Both the position numbers and the translations under genes were made by a program. From the NCBI GenBank assembly GCA_026400275.1, contig JAPLPK010000193.1:1-55906 (forward strand): 55,906 bases of DNA, in the 5' to 3' direction. The notes beneath the pieces were generated by a model, which ran no database searches, was not told where the DNA came from, and saw only the letters and a program-made list of their open reading frames with translations. Positions 1 through 8,629 of this stretch are shown here, one piece after another. Position 1 is the first letter of the stretch; the number at the start of each line of letters is the position of its first letter. This stretch comes from Burkholderiales bacterium. Lineage in GTDB: Bacteria; Pseudomonadota; Gammaproteobacteria; Burkholderiales; Burkholderiaceae_C.

Positions 1-2
1 CG

Positions 3-1049
3 ACCTCCAATCTCACGCCGGGCGAAGTGGCGGGCCTCTTCGGCGTGCTCCGCCAGCTGAAGGCGGACGGCAAGGGCGTGGTACTGATCACCCACAAGCT
101 GCACGAGATCCTCGACGTCACCGATGCCGTCGTGGTGCTGCGCGACGGCACCACCGTGGGCAGCGGCCGCATTGCCGATGCCACCGAGCAAGACCTGGTG
201 AAGCTGATGGCGGGCCGCGCCATCGACCAGATCTACCCCGCCATCACCTCGGTGCCGGGCGAGGTGGTGCTGACGGTGCAAGACCTGTCCCACCCCACCG
301 AATTTGACAAGCTGAACTTCACGCTGCGCAAGGGCGAAATCCTGGGCTTTTACGGCCTGGTCGGCTCTGGCCGCAGCGAATCCATGATGGCGCTGATGGG
401 GCTGAACCCCGCAGCCCACGGCACATTCACCGTCGGCGGCAAGCCCTTTTCACCCAAAGACCCGGCAGACGCCATCAACGCCGGCATCGCCTACGTGCCG
501 GAAGAGCGCCAGCGCCAGGGTGGCATTCTGAGCTTTTCGGTGCAACACAACATCAGCCTGGCGGGCTTGAGCCGCTTTGCACGCGGGCCCTGGCTATCGC
601 AAGTGCGCGAATCGGCACTGTGCCAACGCATGATCGAGCGCCTGCGCATCAAGACGCATTCGCCCGACACCCTGCTGTCCGGCCTGTCGGGCGGCAACCA
701 GCAAAAAGTGGTGATCGCCAAGTGGCTGGGCCTGGAGCCGCGCATCGTAATCCTGGACGAGCCCACCAAGGGCATCGACGTGGGCGCCAAGCAGGCGGTG
801 TACCAGTTGATTGCAGAAATGGTGGAACAAGGCCTGGCGGTGATTCTGGTGTCCAGCGAACTGCCTGAAGTGATGAACCTGGCCCACCGCACCATCGTCA
901 TGCGGCGTGGCGTGCAGGTGGCCGAATTTGCCCGTGCCGACGCTCATGCGGAAGCCATTGTGGCGGCGGCATCCGGCGCCACTGCAGCCAACAGCCCGCC
1001 GCCTGCGGCGCGGCCCACCCAGGTATTGCGAGAGGCATTTGCAGCATGA
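3..1049 (+). CDS. rhaT: Sugar (L-rhamnose) ABC transporter ATPase, 5' partial
   Basis: This is the C-terminal part of a double-cassette sugar ABC ATPase of the RbsA/XylG/RhaT type. It is open at the left edge: the reading frame is already coding at base 3, with a DEPTSNL-like segment (TSNLTPGEV) right after the lost first Walker B. The H-loop of cassette 1 (VLITHKLHEI) follows. Cassette 2 has the signature LSGGNQQKV and the Walker B ILDEPTKGIDVG. Its second Walker A is the degenerate form usual in this family (GLVGSGRSE). The gene overlaps the permease by 4 bases (ATGA). L-rhamnose is inferred from the mutarotase and kinase downstream, which match the rhizobial rhaTPQUK order. Confidence 0.9.
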   Translation, partial: TSNLTPGEVAGLFGVLRQLKADGKGVVLITHKLHEILDVTDAVVVLRDGTTVGSGRIADATEQDLVKLMAGRAIDQIYPAITSVPGEVVLTVQDLSHPTEFDKLNFTLRKGEILGFYGLVGSGRSESMMALMGLNPAAHGTFTVGGKPFSPKDPADAINAGIAYVPEERQRQGGILSFSVQHNISLAGLSRFARGPWLSQVRESALCQRMIERLRIKTHSPDTLLSGLSGGNQQKVVIAKWLGLEPRIVILDEPTKGIDVGAKQAVYQLIAEMVEQGLAVILVSSELPEVMNLAHRTIVMRRGVQVAEFARADAHAEAIVAAASGATAANSPPPAARPTQVLREAFAA

Positions 1050-2029
1050 AAAAATTTAACGTGATTCGCAGGGAATGGCTGCTCCTGGCCATCATCGTGG
1101 TGATTGCCCTGGCCGTGGGTGCACGGGCTCCCGTGTTCCTGAGCTGGCGCAACGGCCTGGATATCGCCAACGACTCGGCCATCCTGAGCATCCTGGTCAT
1201 GGGACAGATGCTGGTGTTGCTGACCCGTGGCATCGACCTGTCGGTGGCCTCCAACCTGGCGCTGACTGGTATGGTCTGCGCGCTGCTGGGCCGGGCCTGG
1301 CCCGAGGCACCCATCGTGCTGCTGATATTGGTGTCCCTGGTAGTAGGTGCGCTGCTGGGCAGCGTCAACGGCTGGCTGATTACCCGCTTTGCGCTGCCGC
1401 CCATTGTGGTGACGCTGGGCACGCTGTCGGCCTACCGGGGCGCAATCTTTGTGGCCAGCAAGGGCGCCTGGATTTCCGACCAGGACATCCACCCCGCCAT
1501 CAAGGGCCTGCCGCGCGAGGTCTGGCTGGGCCTGCCCGCCCTGGTGTGGTTTGCGCTGGCCGTGCTGGCCGCCAGTGCCGTGTTTTTAAAACTGCGCCGC
1601 GAAGGCCGTGAAATCTACGCCCTGGGCGGCAACCCGCATGCGGCGGCCTATGTGGGCATCTCGGCCAACAAGCGGCTGATGATGGTCTACACCCTGTCCG
1701 GCATGCTGGCCGGGCTGTCAGGGCTGCTGTGGGTGGGACGCTATTCCATCGCCTACACCGAGCTGGCCGCAGGCTATGAGCTGACCGTGGTGGCGGCCTG
1801 CGTGATCGGCGGCGTGAGCATTGGCGGCGGCGTGGGCAGCGTGTTGGGTGCCGCTTTAGGCGTGCTGTTCATCGGTGTGGTCAACGGCGCCTTGCCGGTG
1901 ATACAGGTGTCGCCCTTCTGGCAGCAGGCGATTGCCGGCGCGGTGATCTTGGTCTCGGTGGCGGTGAATGCCCGCGCCGAGCGGCGCGCAGGGCGCCAAA
2001 TTCTGGAACGTAAAGGGAGTCTGGCATGA
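1046..2029 (+). CDS. rhaP: L-rhamnose ABC transporter permease 1
   Basis: An inner-membrane permease of the BPD_transp_2 (RbsC-like) family, 327 residues, with about eight to ten hydrophobic segments. Family landmarks are the LTRGIDLSVAS segment near residue 65 and the GREIYALGGNP segment around residue 190, which is typical of RbsC/RhaP proteins. The start ATG overlaps the stop of the ATPase gene, and the stop overlaps the next permease (ATGA), so the genes are probably translationally coupled. It should form the membrane channel together with the second permease. Substrate is assigned from operon context only. Confidence 0.9.
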   Translation: MKKFNVIRREWLLLAIIVVIALAVGARAPVFLSWRNGLDIANDSAILSILVMGQMLVLLTRGIDLSVASNLALTGMVCALLGRAWPEAPIVLLILVSLVVGALLGSVNGWLITRFALPPIVVTLGTLSAYRGAIFVASKGAWISDQDIHPAIKGLPREVWLGLPALVWFALAVLAASAVFLKLRREGREIYALGGNPHAAAYVGISANKRLMMVYTLSGMLAGLSGLLWVGRYSIAYTELAAGYELTVVAACVIGGVSIGGGVGSVLGAALGVLFIGVVNGALPVIQVSPFWQQAIAGAVILVSVAVNARAERRAGRQILERKGSLA

Positions 2030-2994
2030 AGGCCTGGAACACATGGGAACGGGTGCTGCTGGCCCTGCTGGTACTGCTGTTGGTGGTGTTTGGCATAACG
2101 CAACCGGGCTTTATGTCGCCCGACGCGCTGGCCGACAGCACCTTCAATTTCAGCGAAAAAGGCATTCTGGCGCTGGCCTTGGCCTTGCTCATCATCACCG
2201 GCGAAATTGACCTGTCCATCGCCGCCACGCTGGCGCTTTGTTCGCTGGCCATGGGCTTTTCCATGCGGGCGGGGGCCGGTCCGCTGGGCATCACGCTGGC
2301 GGCATTTGCCACCGGCGCGATTGCCGGCGGGCTGAACGGCTGGCTGGTGACGCGCTACAAGCTGCCCTCCATCGTGGTGACGATTGGCACCTTGTCCCTG
2401 TACCGGGGCCTGGCCCTGGTGGCACTGGGCGACAAAGCCATCTCTGGCTACCCCGAGGCCTTCTCCACCCTGGGCAACGCCTATGTGGGCGAGCTGATTG
2501 GCGTGCGCTGGCTGGTGTTGCCGATTGAGTTCGCCATCCTGCTGCTGTGCGCCGTGGCGGTGGGCGTGGTGCTGCACCGCACCGTGCTGGGCCGCCGGCT
2601 GTATGCGGTTGGCGCGAACCCAGTAGCGGCCCGCTTCTCGGGTATTGCGGCCGACCGATACCGCATGGGTCTGTTTGTATTTGCCGGCCTGATGGCGGCG
2701 CTGGCAGCCATCATGTTGACCGGCCGCATCGGCAGCACCCGCCCCAACATCGCCATGGGCTGGGAGCTGGACGCCATCACCATGGTGATCCTGGGCGGCG
2801 TGGCCATCGAAGGCGGGCGCGGCAGCATCGTGGGCACCATGCTGGCCGTGCTGCTGCTGGGCCTGTTCACCTTTGCCATGGGCATGGCGAACGTGACCGG
2901 CATTGTGATGAGCATGGTGATTGGCGCGCTGCTGATCGTCTCCATGGTCTTGCCGCGCATGTTCAAGCGGCCTGGCCGGAGGCTGTTGGCATGA
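2026..2994 (+). CDS. rhaQ: L-rhamnose ABC transporter permease 2
   Basis: A second BPD_transp_2 permease, 322 residues, paralogous to the one upstream. It has [11 protein letters not shown] near residue 63 (equivalent to TRGIDLSVAS), [11 protein letters not shown] around residue 190 and [13 protein letters not shown] near residue 260. Both start and stop overlap their neighbours by 4 bases. Two different permeases next to one fused ATPase is the arrangement of rhamnose and autoinducer-2 importers, whereas ribose importers usually have a single permease gene. The periplasmic binding protein (rhaS) would lie upstream, outside the window. Confidence 0.9.
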   Translation: MKAWNTWERVLLALLVLLLVVFGITQPGFMSPDALADSTFNFSEKGILALALALLIITGEIDLSIAATLALCSLAMGFSMRAGAGPLGITLAAFATGAIAGGLNGWLVTRYKLPSIVVTIGTLSLYRGLALVALGDKAISGYPEAFSTLGNAYVGELIGVRWLVLPIEFAILLLCAVAVGVVLHRTVLGRRLYAVGANPVAARFSGIAADRYRMGLFVFAGLMAALAAIMLTGRIGSTRPNIAMGWELDAITMVILGGVAIEGGRGSIVGTMLAVLLLGLFTFAMGMANVTGIVMSMVIGALLIVSMVLPRMFKRPGRRLLA

Positions 2995-3323
2995 GCGTTG
3001 AAATTAGCGCGGAGAAATACGCCTTCCGCATGTTCCTGCACCCGGGCTGCGTGGCGGAATACAAAAAGCGCCACGACGAGATCTGGCCCGAGCTGGTGGA
3101 CCTGCTGAAAACAGCGGGCGTGAGCGACTACAGCATCTACCTCGATGAGGAACACCATGTGCTGTTCGCCGTGCTGCGCCGCACCGCCGGCCACACCATG
3201 GACGCCCTGCCCCAGCACCCGGTCATGCAGCGCTGGTGGGCCTATATGGCCGACCTGATGCGCGCCAACCCCGACGGTTCGCCGGTGGCCGAGCCGTTGC
3301 CCTGCATGTTCCACCTGGACTGA
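2991..3323 (+). CDS. rhaM: L-rhamnose mutarotase
   Basis: A 110-residue member of the RhaM/RhaU family, which interconverts the alpha and beta anomers of L-rhamnose. The sequence shows the family pattern: [16 protein letters not shown] near the N-terminus with the conserved histidine, then IWPEL, SDYSIYL, and the closing [11 protein letters not shown]-like end with conserved F and H. The start ATG at 2991 overlaps the stop of the permease gene by 4 bases. This gene gives the whole operon its sugar assignment. The rhizobial name for the same position is rhaU. Confidence 0.93.
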   Translation: MSVEISAEKYAFRMFLHPGCVAEYKKRHDEIWPELVDLLKTAGVSDYSIYLDEEHHVLFAVLRRTAGHTMDALPQHPVMQRWWAYMADLMRANPDGSPVAEPLPCMFHLD

Positions 3324-4747
3324 TGCGCATGCAGGACACGACTCTGGACCTAACCCTGGTCATAGACATCGGCAAAAGCCACGCCAAACTGCTGCTGGTC
3401 AACGACAGCGGCGAAGTACTGGAGCAACACGGCCGTAAGAACGCCCCAGTCACGGTGCCGCTGGGCTACAGCGCGCTGGACATTGGCGGCCTGACCGACT
3501 GGATCTGCTCCACCTTGGCCGCGTCTGCGCTGACGCGGCGCTGCGCCCGCGTGATTCCCTGCACCCACGGCGCGGCGTTTGTAGCCCTGGACGACAGCGG
3601 CCTGGCCTGGCCCGCAATGGACTATGAGTTTGACGGCTGTGCAGGCCAGACCAGCGCGCTGCATCCGGACTACCAAAGCCAGCGCGATGCCTTCGAGTCC
3701 ACGCTGTCGCCCGATCTGCCCATGGGCCTGAACGCGGCCCGCCAGCTCTACTGGCTGCAACACACCCACCCAAACGCCTGGGCCCGCACCCACTGCCTGC
3801 TGCCCTATCCGCAGTACTGGGCCTGGTGGCTCAGCGGCGTGGCCGCCAGCGAGGTATCGTCGCTGGGCTGCCACACCCAGCTGTGGCTGCCAGACAGGCA
3901 AGAGTTCTCCGCCCTCGCCACTTCGCAAGGCTGGGCCGCTCTGTTTGCGCCACTCGCGCCGGCCTGGCAAGTGCTGGGTACAGTGCGGCCCGCTTTGACC
4001 GAGACACTGGGCTTGCCAGCCGCCTGCGAAGTGCATGCAGGTGTGCATGACAGCAATGCCTGCCTGGCGCGCTACCTCTCAAACGCACAGGACCTCACGG
4101 TGGTCTCATCTGGCACCTGGACGGTTTTGATGGCGCCCGATGCCTCCACCGCTACTTTGCGCGCAGAACGCGACATGCTGTGCAACGTCAACGTACTGGG
4201 CCAGGCCACACCCACAGCCCGCTTCATGGGCGGGCGCGAGTTCGCCGCCATACTGGACGGCGCCCCCCCAGATCTGGGCACACTGGGCGACATCGCCAGT
4301 CTGCTGCATAGCCAAACCTGTGCGCTGCCCAGCTTCGCCCCCCAGGGCGGCCCTTTCATGCAACGCGTGGGGCAGATCGTACGGGCCGGCGAAACAATTC
4401 CTTTGTCCATGCTGCCCCCGGGTGAACGCTCGGCACTGGCGGCGCTGTATTGCGCGCAACTCACCGCATGGCTGGTGCTGCAGTTGCGCCCCACTGCAAC
4501 CCACGCCAGCGTGGTGGTCGAGGGGCCGTTGGCCCATAACCCGCTGTACCTTGGGCTGCTACAAGGCCTGCTGCCAGACCACCACTGCCAAGCCAGCACC
4601 GACGCCATGGAAGGCACGGCGCGCGGCGCCTGGATGCTCAGCCGTTGGACAAGCAGCCCTGCCGCCACGAGCCTACAAGCTGCGCCCCGCTACGTACTTC
4701 CCGGTTTAGCCGCCTACCAGGCGCTCTGGATGCAAGCATTGCAGTAA
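3323..4747 (+). CDS. rhaK: FGGY-family carbohydrate kinase (rhamnose kinase-like)
   Basis: A 474-residue sugar kinase of the FGGY/hexokinase fold. The N-terminus has the phosphate-1 motif LVIDIGKSHAKLLLV, and the second domain has VVSSGTWTVL and a GGREF segment followed by the C-terminal nucleotide domain. The start ATG at 3323 overlaps the mutarotase stop as TGATG, which decides it over an upstream in-frame GTG. By position it corresponds to RhaK of the Rhizobium leguminosarum rhamnose operon, which is needed for rhamnose use. The exact phosphorylated intermediate cannot be read from sequence, and no isomerase or aldolase gene lies in the window. It is the last gene of the operon. Confidence 0.85.
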   Translation: MRMQDTTLDLTLVIDIGKSHAKLLLVNDSGEVLEQHGRKNAPVTVPLGYSALDIGGLTDWICSTLAASALTRRCARVIPCTHGAAFVALDDSGLAWPAMDYEFDGCAGQTSALHPDYQSQRDAFESTLSPDLPMGLNAARQLYWLQHTHPNAWARTHCLLPYPQYWAWWLSGVAASEVSSLGCHTQLWLPDRQEFSALATSQGWAALFAPLAPAWQVLGTVRPALTETLGLPAACEVHAGVHDSNACLARYLSNAQDLTVVSSGTWTVLMAPDASTATLRAERDMLCNVNVLGQATPTARFMGGREFAAILDGAPPDLGTLGDIASLLHSQTCALPSFAPQGGPFMQRVGQIVRAGETIPLSMLPPGERSALAALYCAQLTAWLVLQLRPTATHASVVVEGPLAHNPLYLGLLQGLLPDHHCQASTDAMEGTARGAWMLSRWTSSPAATSLQAAPRYVLPGLAAYQALWMQALQ

Positions 4748-4755
4748 ATGCTCTA

Positions 4756-4812
4756 CTTTTAATAGCTACTTGCGCAGGCATTACCTGCGCCGCAGCCCTA
4801 TTTTTCATATAT
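4756..4812 (+). repeat. Comamonadaceae-type palindromic repeat, copy A
   Basis: An intergenic copy of the repeat family described in the findings. The order is a TTTTAATAGCT arm, GCGCAGG, spacer, CCTGCGC, then a CAGCCC and T-rich tail. It starts a few bases after the kinase stop codon, so it can act as the terminator of the rha operon. Confidence 0.75.
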
Positions 4813-4813
4813 T

Positions 4814-4840
4814 CAGATGCAGAAAAGGTATATGCATCTG
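4814..4840. promoter_or_regulatory. 8-bp inverted repeat upstream of FMN riboswitch
   Basis: Perfect inverted arms CAGATGCA and TGCATCTG (4814-4821 and 4833-4840) separated by 11 bases. It lies between the rha operon repeat and the FMN riboswitch, in the region where the ribH promoter must be. It could be an operator, or a hairpin at the start of the leader. There is no T-tract to make it a terminator. Confidence 0.4.
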
Positions 4841-4880
4841 GACTTACACTCTGGGGGTGCGCACTTGTTGGTGCGCAACA

Positions 4881-5032
4881 GCGTTCTCAGGGCGGGGTGA
4901 AATTCCTCACCGGCGGTAATGGCAGCGATGCACAAGCCCGCGAGCGCCTGCAGATGGCCCGCCATCCGCAGGGTCAGCAGACTCCGGTGCGATTCCGGGG
5001 CCGACGGTCATAGTCCGGATGCAAGAGAACGC
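4881..5032 (+). promoter_or_regulatory. FMN riboswitch (RFN element)
   Basis: A classic RFN element. The closing helix P1 is perfect (GCGTTCTC at 4881 pairs with GAGAACGC ending at 5032). Inside are the conserved stretches GGGCGGGGTGAAATTCC, CACCGGCGGTAAT, the GATTCCGGGGCCGACGGT region and AGTCCGGATG. It binds FMN and controls the lumazine synthase gene that follows 90 bases downstream. The expression platform (5033-5121) has no clear terminator with a T-tract, and no strong Shine-Dalgarno is visible before the ribH ATG, so the mode of control is not evident. Confidence 0.95.
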
Positions 5033-5121
5033 GTTCCTGCAGCCCTTTGCCGTGCGCGGCGTTTGGCTGGGTGGGTGCGCGTGCGTCCTGGGTTTGGAAA
5101 CTTTTAATGTGTTGACGCCCT

Positions 5122-5601
5122 ATGACCACGACCGCAAAATTCTCCGGCAACATCCGCGTTGCCTTTGTCCAAGCCACCTGGCACGCCGACATCGTGAACC
5201 AGGCGCGAGACGGCTTTCTGGCCGAAATGACCCGCCAGGGCGTTGCCCGTGAATCCATTTCTGTGATTGAACTGCCCGGTGCTTTCGAGATTCCGCTGCA
5301 CGCCAAGAAGCTGGCGCAGTCGGGCAAATTCGATGCCATCGTGGCAGCTGGGCTGGTGGTGGACGGCGGCATTTACCGCCATGACTTCGTGGCCACGGCG
5401 GTGATCCAGGGCCTGATGTCGGTGCAGCTGGAAACCGGTGTGCCGGTGTTCTCTGCCGTGTTGACGCCCCACCATTTCCATGCGGGCGCTGAACACCAGC
5501 AGTTTTTCAGCGACCACTTCGTGCACAAGGGTGCAGAAGCTGCACAGGCCTGCCTGCGCACCGTGACCAGCCTGCGCCAGCTGAACGCGCTGACGCAGTA
5601 A
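5122..5601 (+). CDS. ribH: 6,7-dimethyl-8-ribityllumazine synthase, type II-like
   Basis: Lumazine synthase, 159 residues, makes the direct precursor of riboflavin from a ribityl-aminouracil and a butanone phosphate. N-terminal VAFVQATWHADI and the ELPGAFEIPL motif bind the pyrimidine substrate, followed by AAGLVVDGGIYRHDFVA. The C-terminal part (PHHFHAGAEHQQFF, then KGAEAAQAC) resembles the RibH2 or type II enzymes of Brucella and rhizobia rather than the E. coli type. RibH2 genes of those bacteria are also reported to sit behind an FMN riboswitch, as here. No other riboflavin gene is adjacent, so this is probably a second, flavin-regulated copy. Confidence 0.93.
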   Translation: MTTTAKFSGNIRVAFVQATWHADIVNQARDGFLAEMTRQGVARESISVIELPGAFEIPLHAKKLAQSGKFDAIVAAGLVVDGGIYRHDFVATAVIQGLMSVQLETGVPVFSAVLTPHHFHAGAEHQQFFSDHFVHKGAEAAQACLRTVTSLRQLNALTQ

Positions 5602-5613
5602 GGACTTGTTGCC

Positions 5614-6159
5614 TTAGTGCAGCATCAGTGTGCGTTCGCCCTTGCACTTGCCGGCACGTGCCGGTGGGCTGCACAGGCCGCACACGTACTGGCGGGGGTT
5701 TTCGTACAGCTCGGTGACGAACTTACCGCCGCAACCGCTGCACTGCGTCATGTTCAGCATGTTCGCGTCCACAAACTTCACCAGGCGCCAGGCACGGGTG
5801 AAAGACAGCAGCGGGTCGATTTCAGCAGCCAGAATCTGCTCGCTGTACAGGCGATAGGCCTTGGTCAGCGTGTCGATAGAGTCCAGGTCCACGCTCTTGG
5901 ACAGGTATTCGTAGATGTTGAGAAACAGCGACGAATGGATGTTTTCTTGCCACGACAAAAACCAGTCGGTGGAGAACGGCAGCTGGCCTTTGCTAGGCGA
6001 CTTGCCCGACACTTCCTTGTACAGGCGCAGCAGGCGCTCGTAGGACAGGTCGGTCTCCGACTCCAGCACTTGCATGCGTGCACCCATACGGATCAGCATC
6101 GCGGCACGTTCAATTTGCTGGGAATCCTGCAGCACGCTCTTGACGGGTTTGGTTGCCAT
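5614..6159 (-). CDS. flhC: Flagellar transcriptional activator FlhC
   Basis: FlhC, 181 residues, forms a heterohexamer with FlhD that switches on class II flagellar promoters. The C-terminal zinc site is complete: C140 and C143 (CSGC) with C160 and C163 (CGLC). The gene follows flhD with a 10-base gap. Its 3' end meets ribH tail to tail with 12 bases between, leaving no room for a separate terminator. No flagellar structural gene lies in the window. Confidence 0.96.
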   Translation of the reverse strand: MATKPVKSVLQDSQQIERAAMLIRMGARMQVLESETDLSYERLLRLYKEVSGKSPSKGQLPFSTDWFLSWQENIHSSLFLNIYEYLSKSVDLDSIDTLTKAYRLYSEQILAAEIDPLLSFTRAWRLVKFVDANMLNMTQCSGCGGKFVTELYENPRQYVCGLCSPPARAGKCKGERTLMLH

Positions 6160-6169
6160 GGTGCGCTCC

Positions 6170-6496
6170 TTACAGGACTTCGGCCACGCGGCCAGCCATC
6201 AGGATGTTGGCATGCAAGATGTTGGTGGCCGAGTTGCCCACCTTCTTGATGTCGTGGTTGGTCAACAAGCTCCACACCAGGCTGTCTTCCACGCGGAAGT
6301 GGCACAGCAGCATATTGCCCGACGCCAGTTTCAAAATTTGTGCTGCCGACAATGCGCCGAGGATGTCGGCTGCTTCTTCATTGATGCCCAAGCGGAACAA
6401 GGCCTCGGCCTTGTCCTGCCGAATCAGGCTTTGCGCCAGCATGAGGTACGTCAGATTGGCCTCGCGGATTTCGGCAATGATCTGTTCGCTGTTCAT
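6170..6496 (-). CDS. flhD: Flagellar transcriptional activator FlhD
   Basis: FlhD, 108 residues, the dimeric partner of FlhC. The segment EIREANLTYLMLAQSLIRQDK and the downstream GINEEAADIL are family landmarks. It has a good ribosome site (AAAGGACA) seven or so bases before the ATG. It is the first gene of the flhDC operon, with a roughly 150-base leader or promoter region (6497-6650) in which I could not pick out a convincing promoter. Confidence 0.96.
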   Translation of the reverse strand: MNSEQIIAEIREANLTYLMLAQSLIRQDKAEALFRLGINEEAADILGALSAAQILKLASGNMLLCHFRVEDSLVWSLLTNHDIKKVGNSATNILHANILMAGRVAEVL

Positions 6497-6653
6497 GGTG
6501 ATGTCCTTTGGGGCTAACCCCGTTCAAGCCCAGTTCAGGCCGCATGTTGCTTGTCGCAAATTGCTTCTTCCCGATCCGTTGAAATGGATTGTGAATACCC
6601 CCCAATCAAAAATTAAGTCGGCGTAGAGCCATCCCGCATGTCAGGCTTTTGGG

Positions 6654-6684
6654 CACGCGTGTAAGGTTTTTTCTTACGCGCGTG
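6654..6684 (-). terminator. Hairpin at the 3' end of gpsA
   Basis: Arms CACGCGTGTAAG and CTTACGCGCGTG form a 12-bp stem (one G-T pair) around a 7-base loop, starting about 10 bases after the gpsA stop. It is placed as a terminator but has no T-tract on the minus strand, so it may work only as an RNA-stabilising hairpin. Confidence 0.45.
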
Positions 6685-6693
6685 TCAGCCCGC

Positions 6694-7740
6694 TCAGGGC
6701 AGCTCGGCAACCGGGTCGCGGCCCATCAGGGCGGACACCGCGTCAGCCGGTCGCATGCGGCCGTCCAGCAAGGCCACCACGCCCTCGGTGATGGGCATGT
6801 CCACACCCAGCGCCTGTGCGCGCTGCAGCACCGTGCGGGCGCTGTACACGCCCTCGGCCACATGGCCCAAAGAAGCCACGGCCTGCTCCAGACTGTGGCC
6901 CTGGGCCAACAACAAACCGACTTGGCGGTTACGGCTCAGGTCGCCTGTAGCAGTGAGCACCAGATCGCCCAGGCCGGACAAGCCCATAAAGGTCTCGGCC
7001 TTGGCGCCCAGGGCCAGGCCCAAGCGCGTCATCTCGGCCAGGCCCCGCGTGACCAGAGCAGCCCGCGCATTCAGGCCCAGGTGCAGGCCGTCGCACAGGC
7101 CGGTGGCAATCGCCAGCACGTTCTTCACCGCGCCGCCCACCTCCACGCCGGCCACGTCGTCGCTGGCGTACACGCGCAGCGCCGGGCTGTGGAATGCCGC
7201 CACCAGTGCGTCCCGTACATAGGCCTGGTGACTGGCGGCCACCAGTGCCGTAGGCTGGCCCCGCGCCACCTCCTGGGCAAAGCTGGGGCCGCTCAAAACG
7301 CCATAGCCGGCATCCTGCCAGTGCGGATTATTTGCTATTAATTCAGTAGCTACCTGCGCACGTATTTCGTGCGCTAGAAGCCCAAAAGCCTTGGAACCCG
7401 GCGGCTCAAAGCCCTTGCACAACCAGGCGACCGGCGCCTCGCAGGCAGCCACCACGCCCAGCATGGAACGCAAGCCCGACATGGGCGTGCCGACAATCAC
7501 CAGATCCTGCCCAACGAGCGGGCTAGCCAGGTCTTCAACGGTAGAGGAGCAGAGTTGCAGCGCATCCGGAAAGCGAATGCCCGGCAGATACCGGGCATTG
7601 CAGCGATCGGCTTGCATGGCCGTCGCCTGTTGCGGATCGCGCGCCCACAGCGTGACGACGTGGTGCGCAGACGGGTTTTGGGCAGCGCTGATGGCCAGCG
7701 CCGTACCCCACGCACCCGCGCCCAGCACGATAATTTTCAT
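6694..7740 (-). CDS. gpsA: Glycerol-3-phosphate dehydrogenase [NAD(P)+]
   Basis: GpsA, 348 residues, reduces dihydroxyacetone phosphate to sn-glycerol 3-phosphate for phospholipid synthesis. It shows the nucleotide-binding [10 protein letters not shown] near the N-terminus, the [12 protein letters not shown] motif, [13 protein letters not shown] with the active lysine, and [11 protein letters not shown]. Between KGFE and SGPSF there are about 13 more residues than in E. coli GpsA. This extra stretch (roughly [17 protein letters not shown]) is encoded by a copy of the palindromic repeat inserted in frame at 7331-7390. It follows secB in the conserved grxC-secB-gpsA order. Confidence 0.96.
   Translation of the reverse strand: MKIIVLGAGAWGTALAISAAQNPSAHHVVTLWARDPQQATAMQADRCNARYLPGIRFPDALQLCSSTVEDLASPLVGQDLVIVGTPMSGLRSMLGVVAACEAPVAWLCKGFEPPGSKAFGLLAHEIRAQVATELIANNPHWQDAGYGVLSGPSFAQEVARGQPTALVAASHQAYVRDALVAAFHSPALRVYASDDVAGVEVGGAVKNVLAIATGLCDGLHLGLNARAALVTRGLAEMTRLGLALGAKAETFMGLSGLGDLVLTATGDLSRNRQVGLLLAQGHSLEQAVASLGHVAEGVYSARTVLQRAQALGVDMPITEGVVALLDGRMRPADAVSALMGRDPVAELP
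7331..7390 (+). repeat. Palindromic repeat, copy B, inside gpsA
   Basis: Plus-strand order is TTTGCTATTAATTCAGTAGCTAC, then GCGCACG, spacer, CGTGCGC, then TAGAAGCCCAAAA. It matches the intergenic copy at 37262 in its TTGCTATT..AATTC left end. The copy lies wholly inside gpsA (read on the minus strand) without breaking the frame. Confidence 0.8.
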
Positions 7741-7761
7741 GGCGGGCTGGGAACGCTGGTT

Positions 7762-8229
7762 TTACTGCAGCGTGGCAGTAGGTGCCTCGGCCGACGCGGC
7801 GGCTGCGTTGGCTTGCTGCTGTTCGTACATAGCCTGGAAGTTGATTTCCGCCAGATGCACTTGCGGGAAGCCCGCGCGTTGCACCAAGTCAGCCACGTTG
7901 CCACGCAGGTACGGGTAGACGATTTGCGGGCAGGCAATACCGATGATCGGGCCCATCTGCTCTTGCGACATATTGCGGATTTCGAAAATACCGGCTTGCT
8001 TGGCTTCGACCAGGAACACGGTCTTCTCGCCAATCTTGGTTTGCACGGTGGCGGTCACAGCCACTTCAAAAATGCCGTCGGCTACAGGGTTGGCTTCCAC
8101 ACCGAGTTGGATTTCCACCGAAGGCTGGGCCGGGTCCAGCAGGATGCCGGGGGAATTGGGCTGCTCCAGCGAAGCCTCTTTCAGGTAAACGCGCTGGATT
8201 TGGAATACGGGATCTTGTTGCTCGGACAT
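7762..8229 (-). CDS. secB: Protein-export chaperone SecB
   Basis: SecB, 155 residues, a cytoplasmic tetramer that keeps precursor proteins unfolded and passes them to SecA. Landmarks are [19 protein letters not shown] at the N-terminus, the central [12 protein letters not shown], and [33 protein letters not shown] toward the end. The C-terminal tail is alanine-rich. It lies 21 bases upstream of gpsA and probably shares its transcript. A hairpin with a T-tract separates it from grxC. Confidence 0.97.
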   Translation of the reverse strand: MSEQQDPVFQIQRVYLKEASLEQPNSPGILLDPAQPSVEIQLGVEANPVADGIFEVAVTATVQTKIGEKTVFLVEAKQAGIFEIRNMSQEQMGPIIGIACPQIVYPYLRGNVADLVQRAGFPQVHLAEINFQAMYEQQQANAAAASAEAPTATLQ

Positions 8230-8249
8230 GGAATTCTTTCAATTCGAAT

Positions 8250-8285
8250 CAAAAACAAAGCCCGCCAAAACAGCTCGGCGGGCTA
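8250..8285 (-). terminator. Rho-independent terminator between grxC and secB
   Basis: Read on the minus strand, the stem AGCCCGCC / GGCGGGCT is followed by TTTGTTTTT. It ends grxC transcription just 20 bases before the secB ATG, so secB needs read-through or a promoter overlapping the hairpin. Confidence 0.8.
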
Positions 8286-8321
8286 AAAAGCAGACGGATT
8301 ATTGCCGATCAGGATGACGTT

Positions 8322-8582
8322 TCACGCCGCGTTCAGCAAGGGCAGCAAACCGCCTCGGCCATCCAACGCCACCAGGTCATCGCAACCACCCACATGGGTA
8401 TCGCCGATGAAGATTTGCGGTACGGTGCGGCGACCGGTTATTTCCATCATGGTCGCACGCGCTTCCGGCAGTTGGTCTATGCGGATCTCATCAATCGACT
8501 CCACGCCCTTGCTCTTGAGGATTTGCTTGGCCCGTATGCAATACGGGCAAACAGCGGTGGTGTACATCTTCACAACTTGCAT
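8322..8582 (-). CDS. grxC: Glutaredoxin 3
   Basis: Glutaredoxin of 86 residues with the dithiol active site CPYC at residues 12-15, the TVPQIFIG cis-proline segment near residue 64 and the GGCDDL glutathione-binding motif. It reduces protein and mixed disulfides with glutathione. Genes around it follow the widespread proteobacterial order rhodanese-grxC-secB-gpsA. Confidence 0.96.
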   Translation of the reverse strand: MQVVKMYTTAVCPYCIRAKQILKSKGVESIDEIRIDQLPEARATMMEITGRRTVPQIFIGDTHVGGCDDLVALDGRGGLLPLLNAA

Positions 8583-8629
8583 GGGCAGCTACTTTCGGCA
8601 AAAAACAGATAACTTTATCTAAGGCCTTA

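Noticed and set aside
491-901. Long antisense reading frames over most real genes, such as this one over the rhamnose ATPase gene
   Set aside because: They are by-products of high GC content, have no recognisable domain and lie fully inside well-supported genes.
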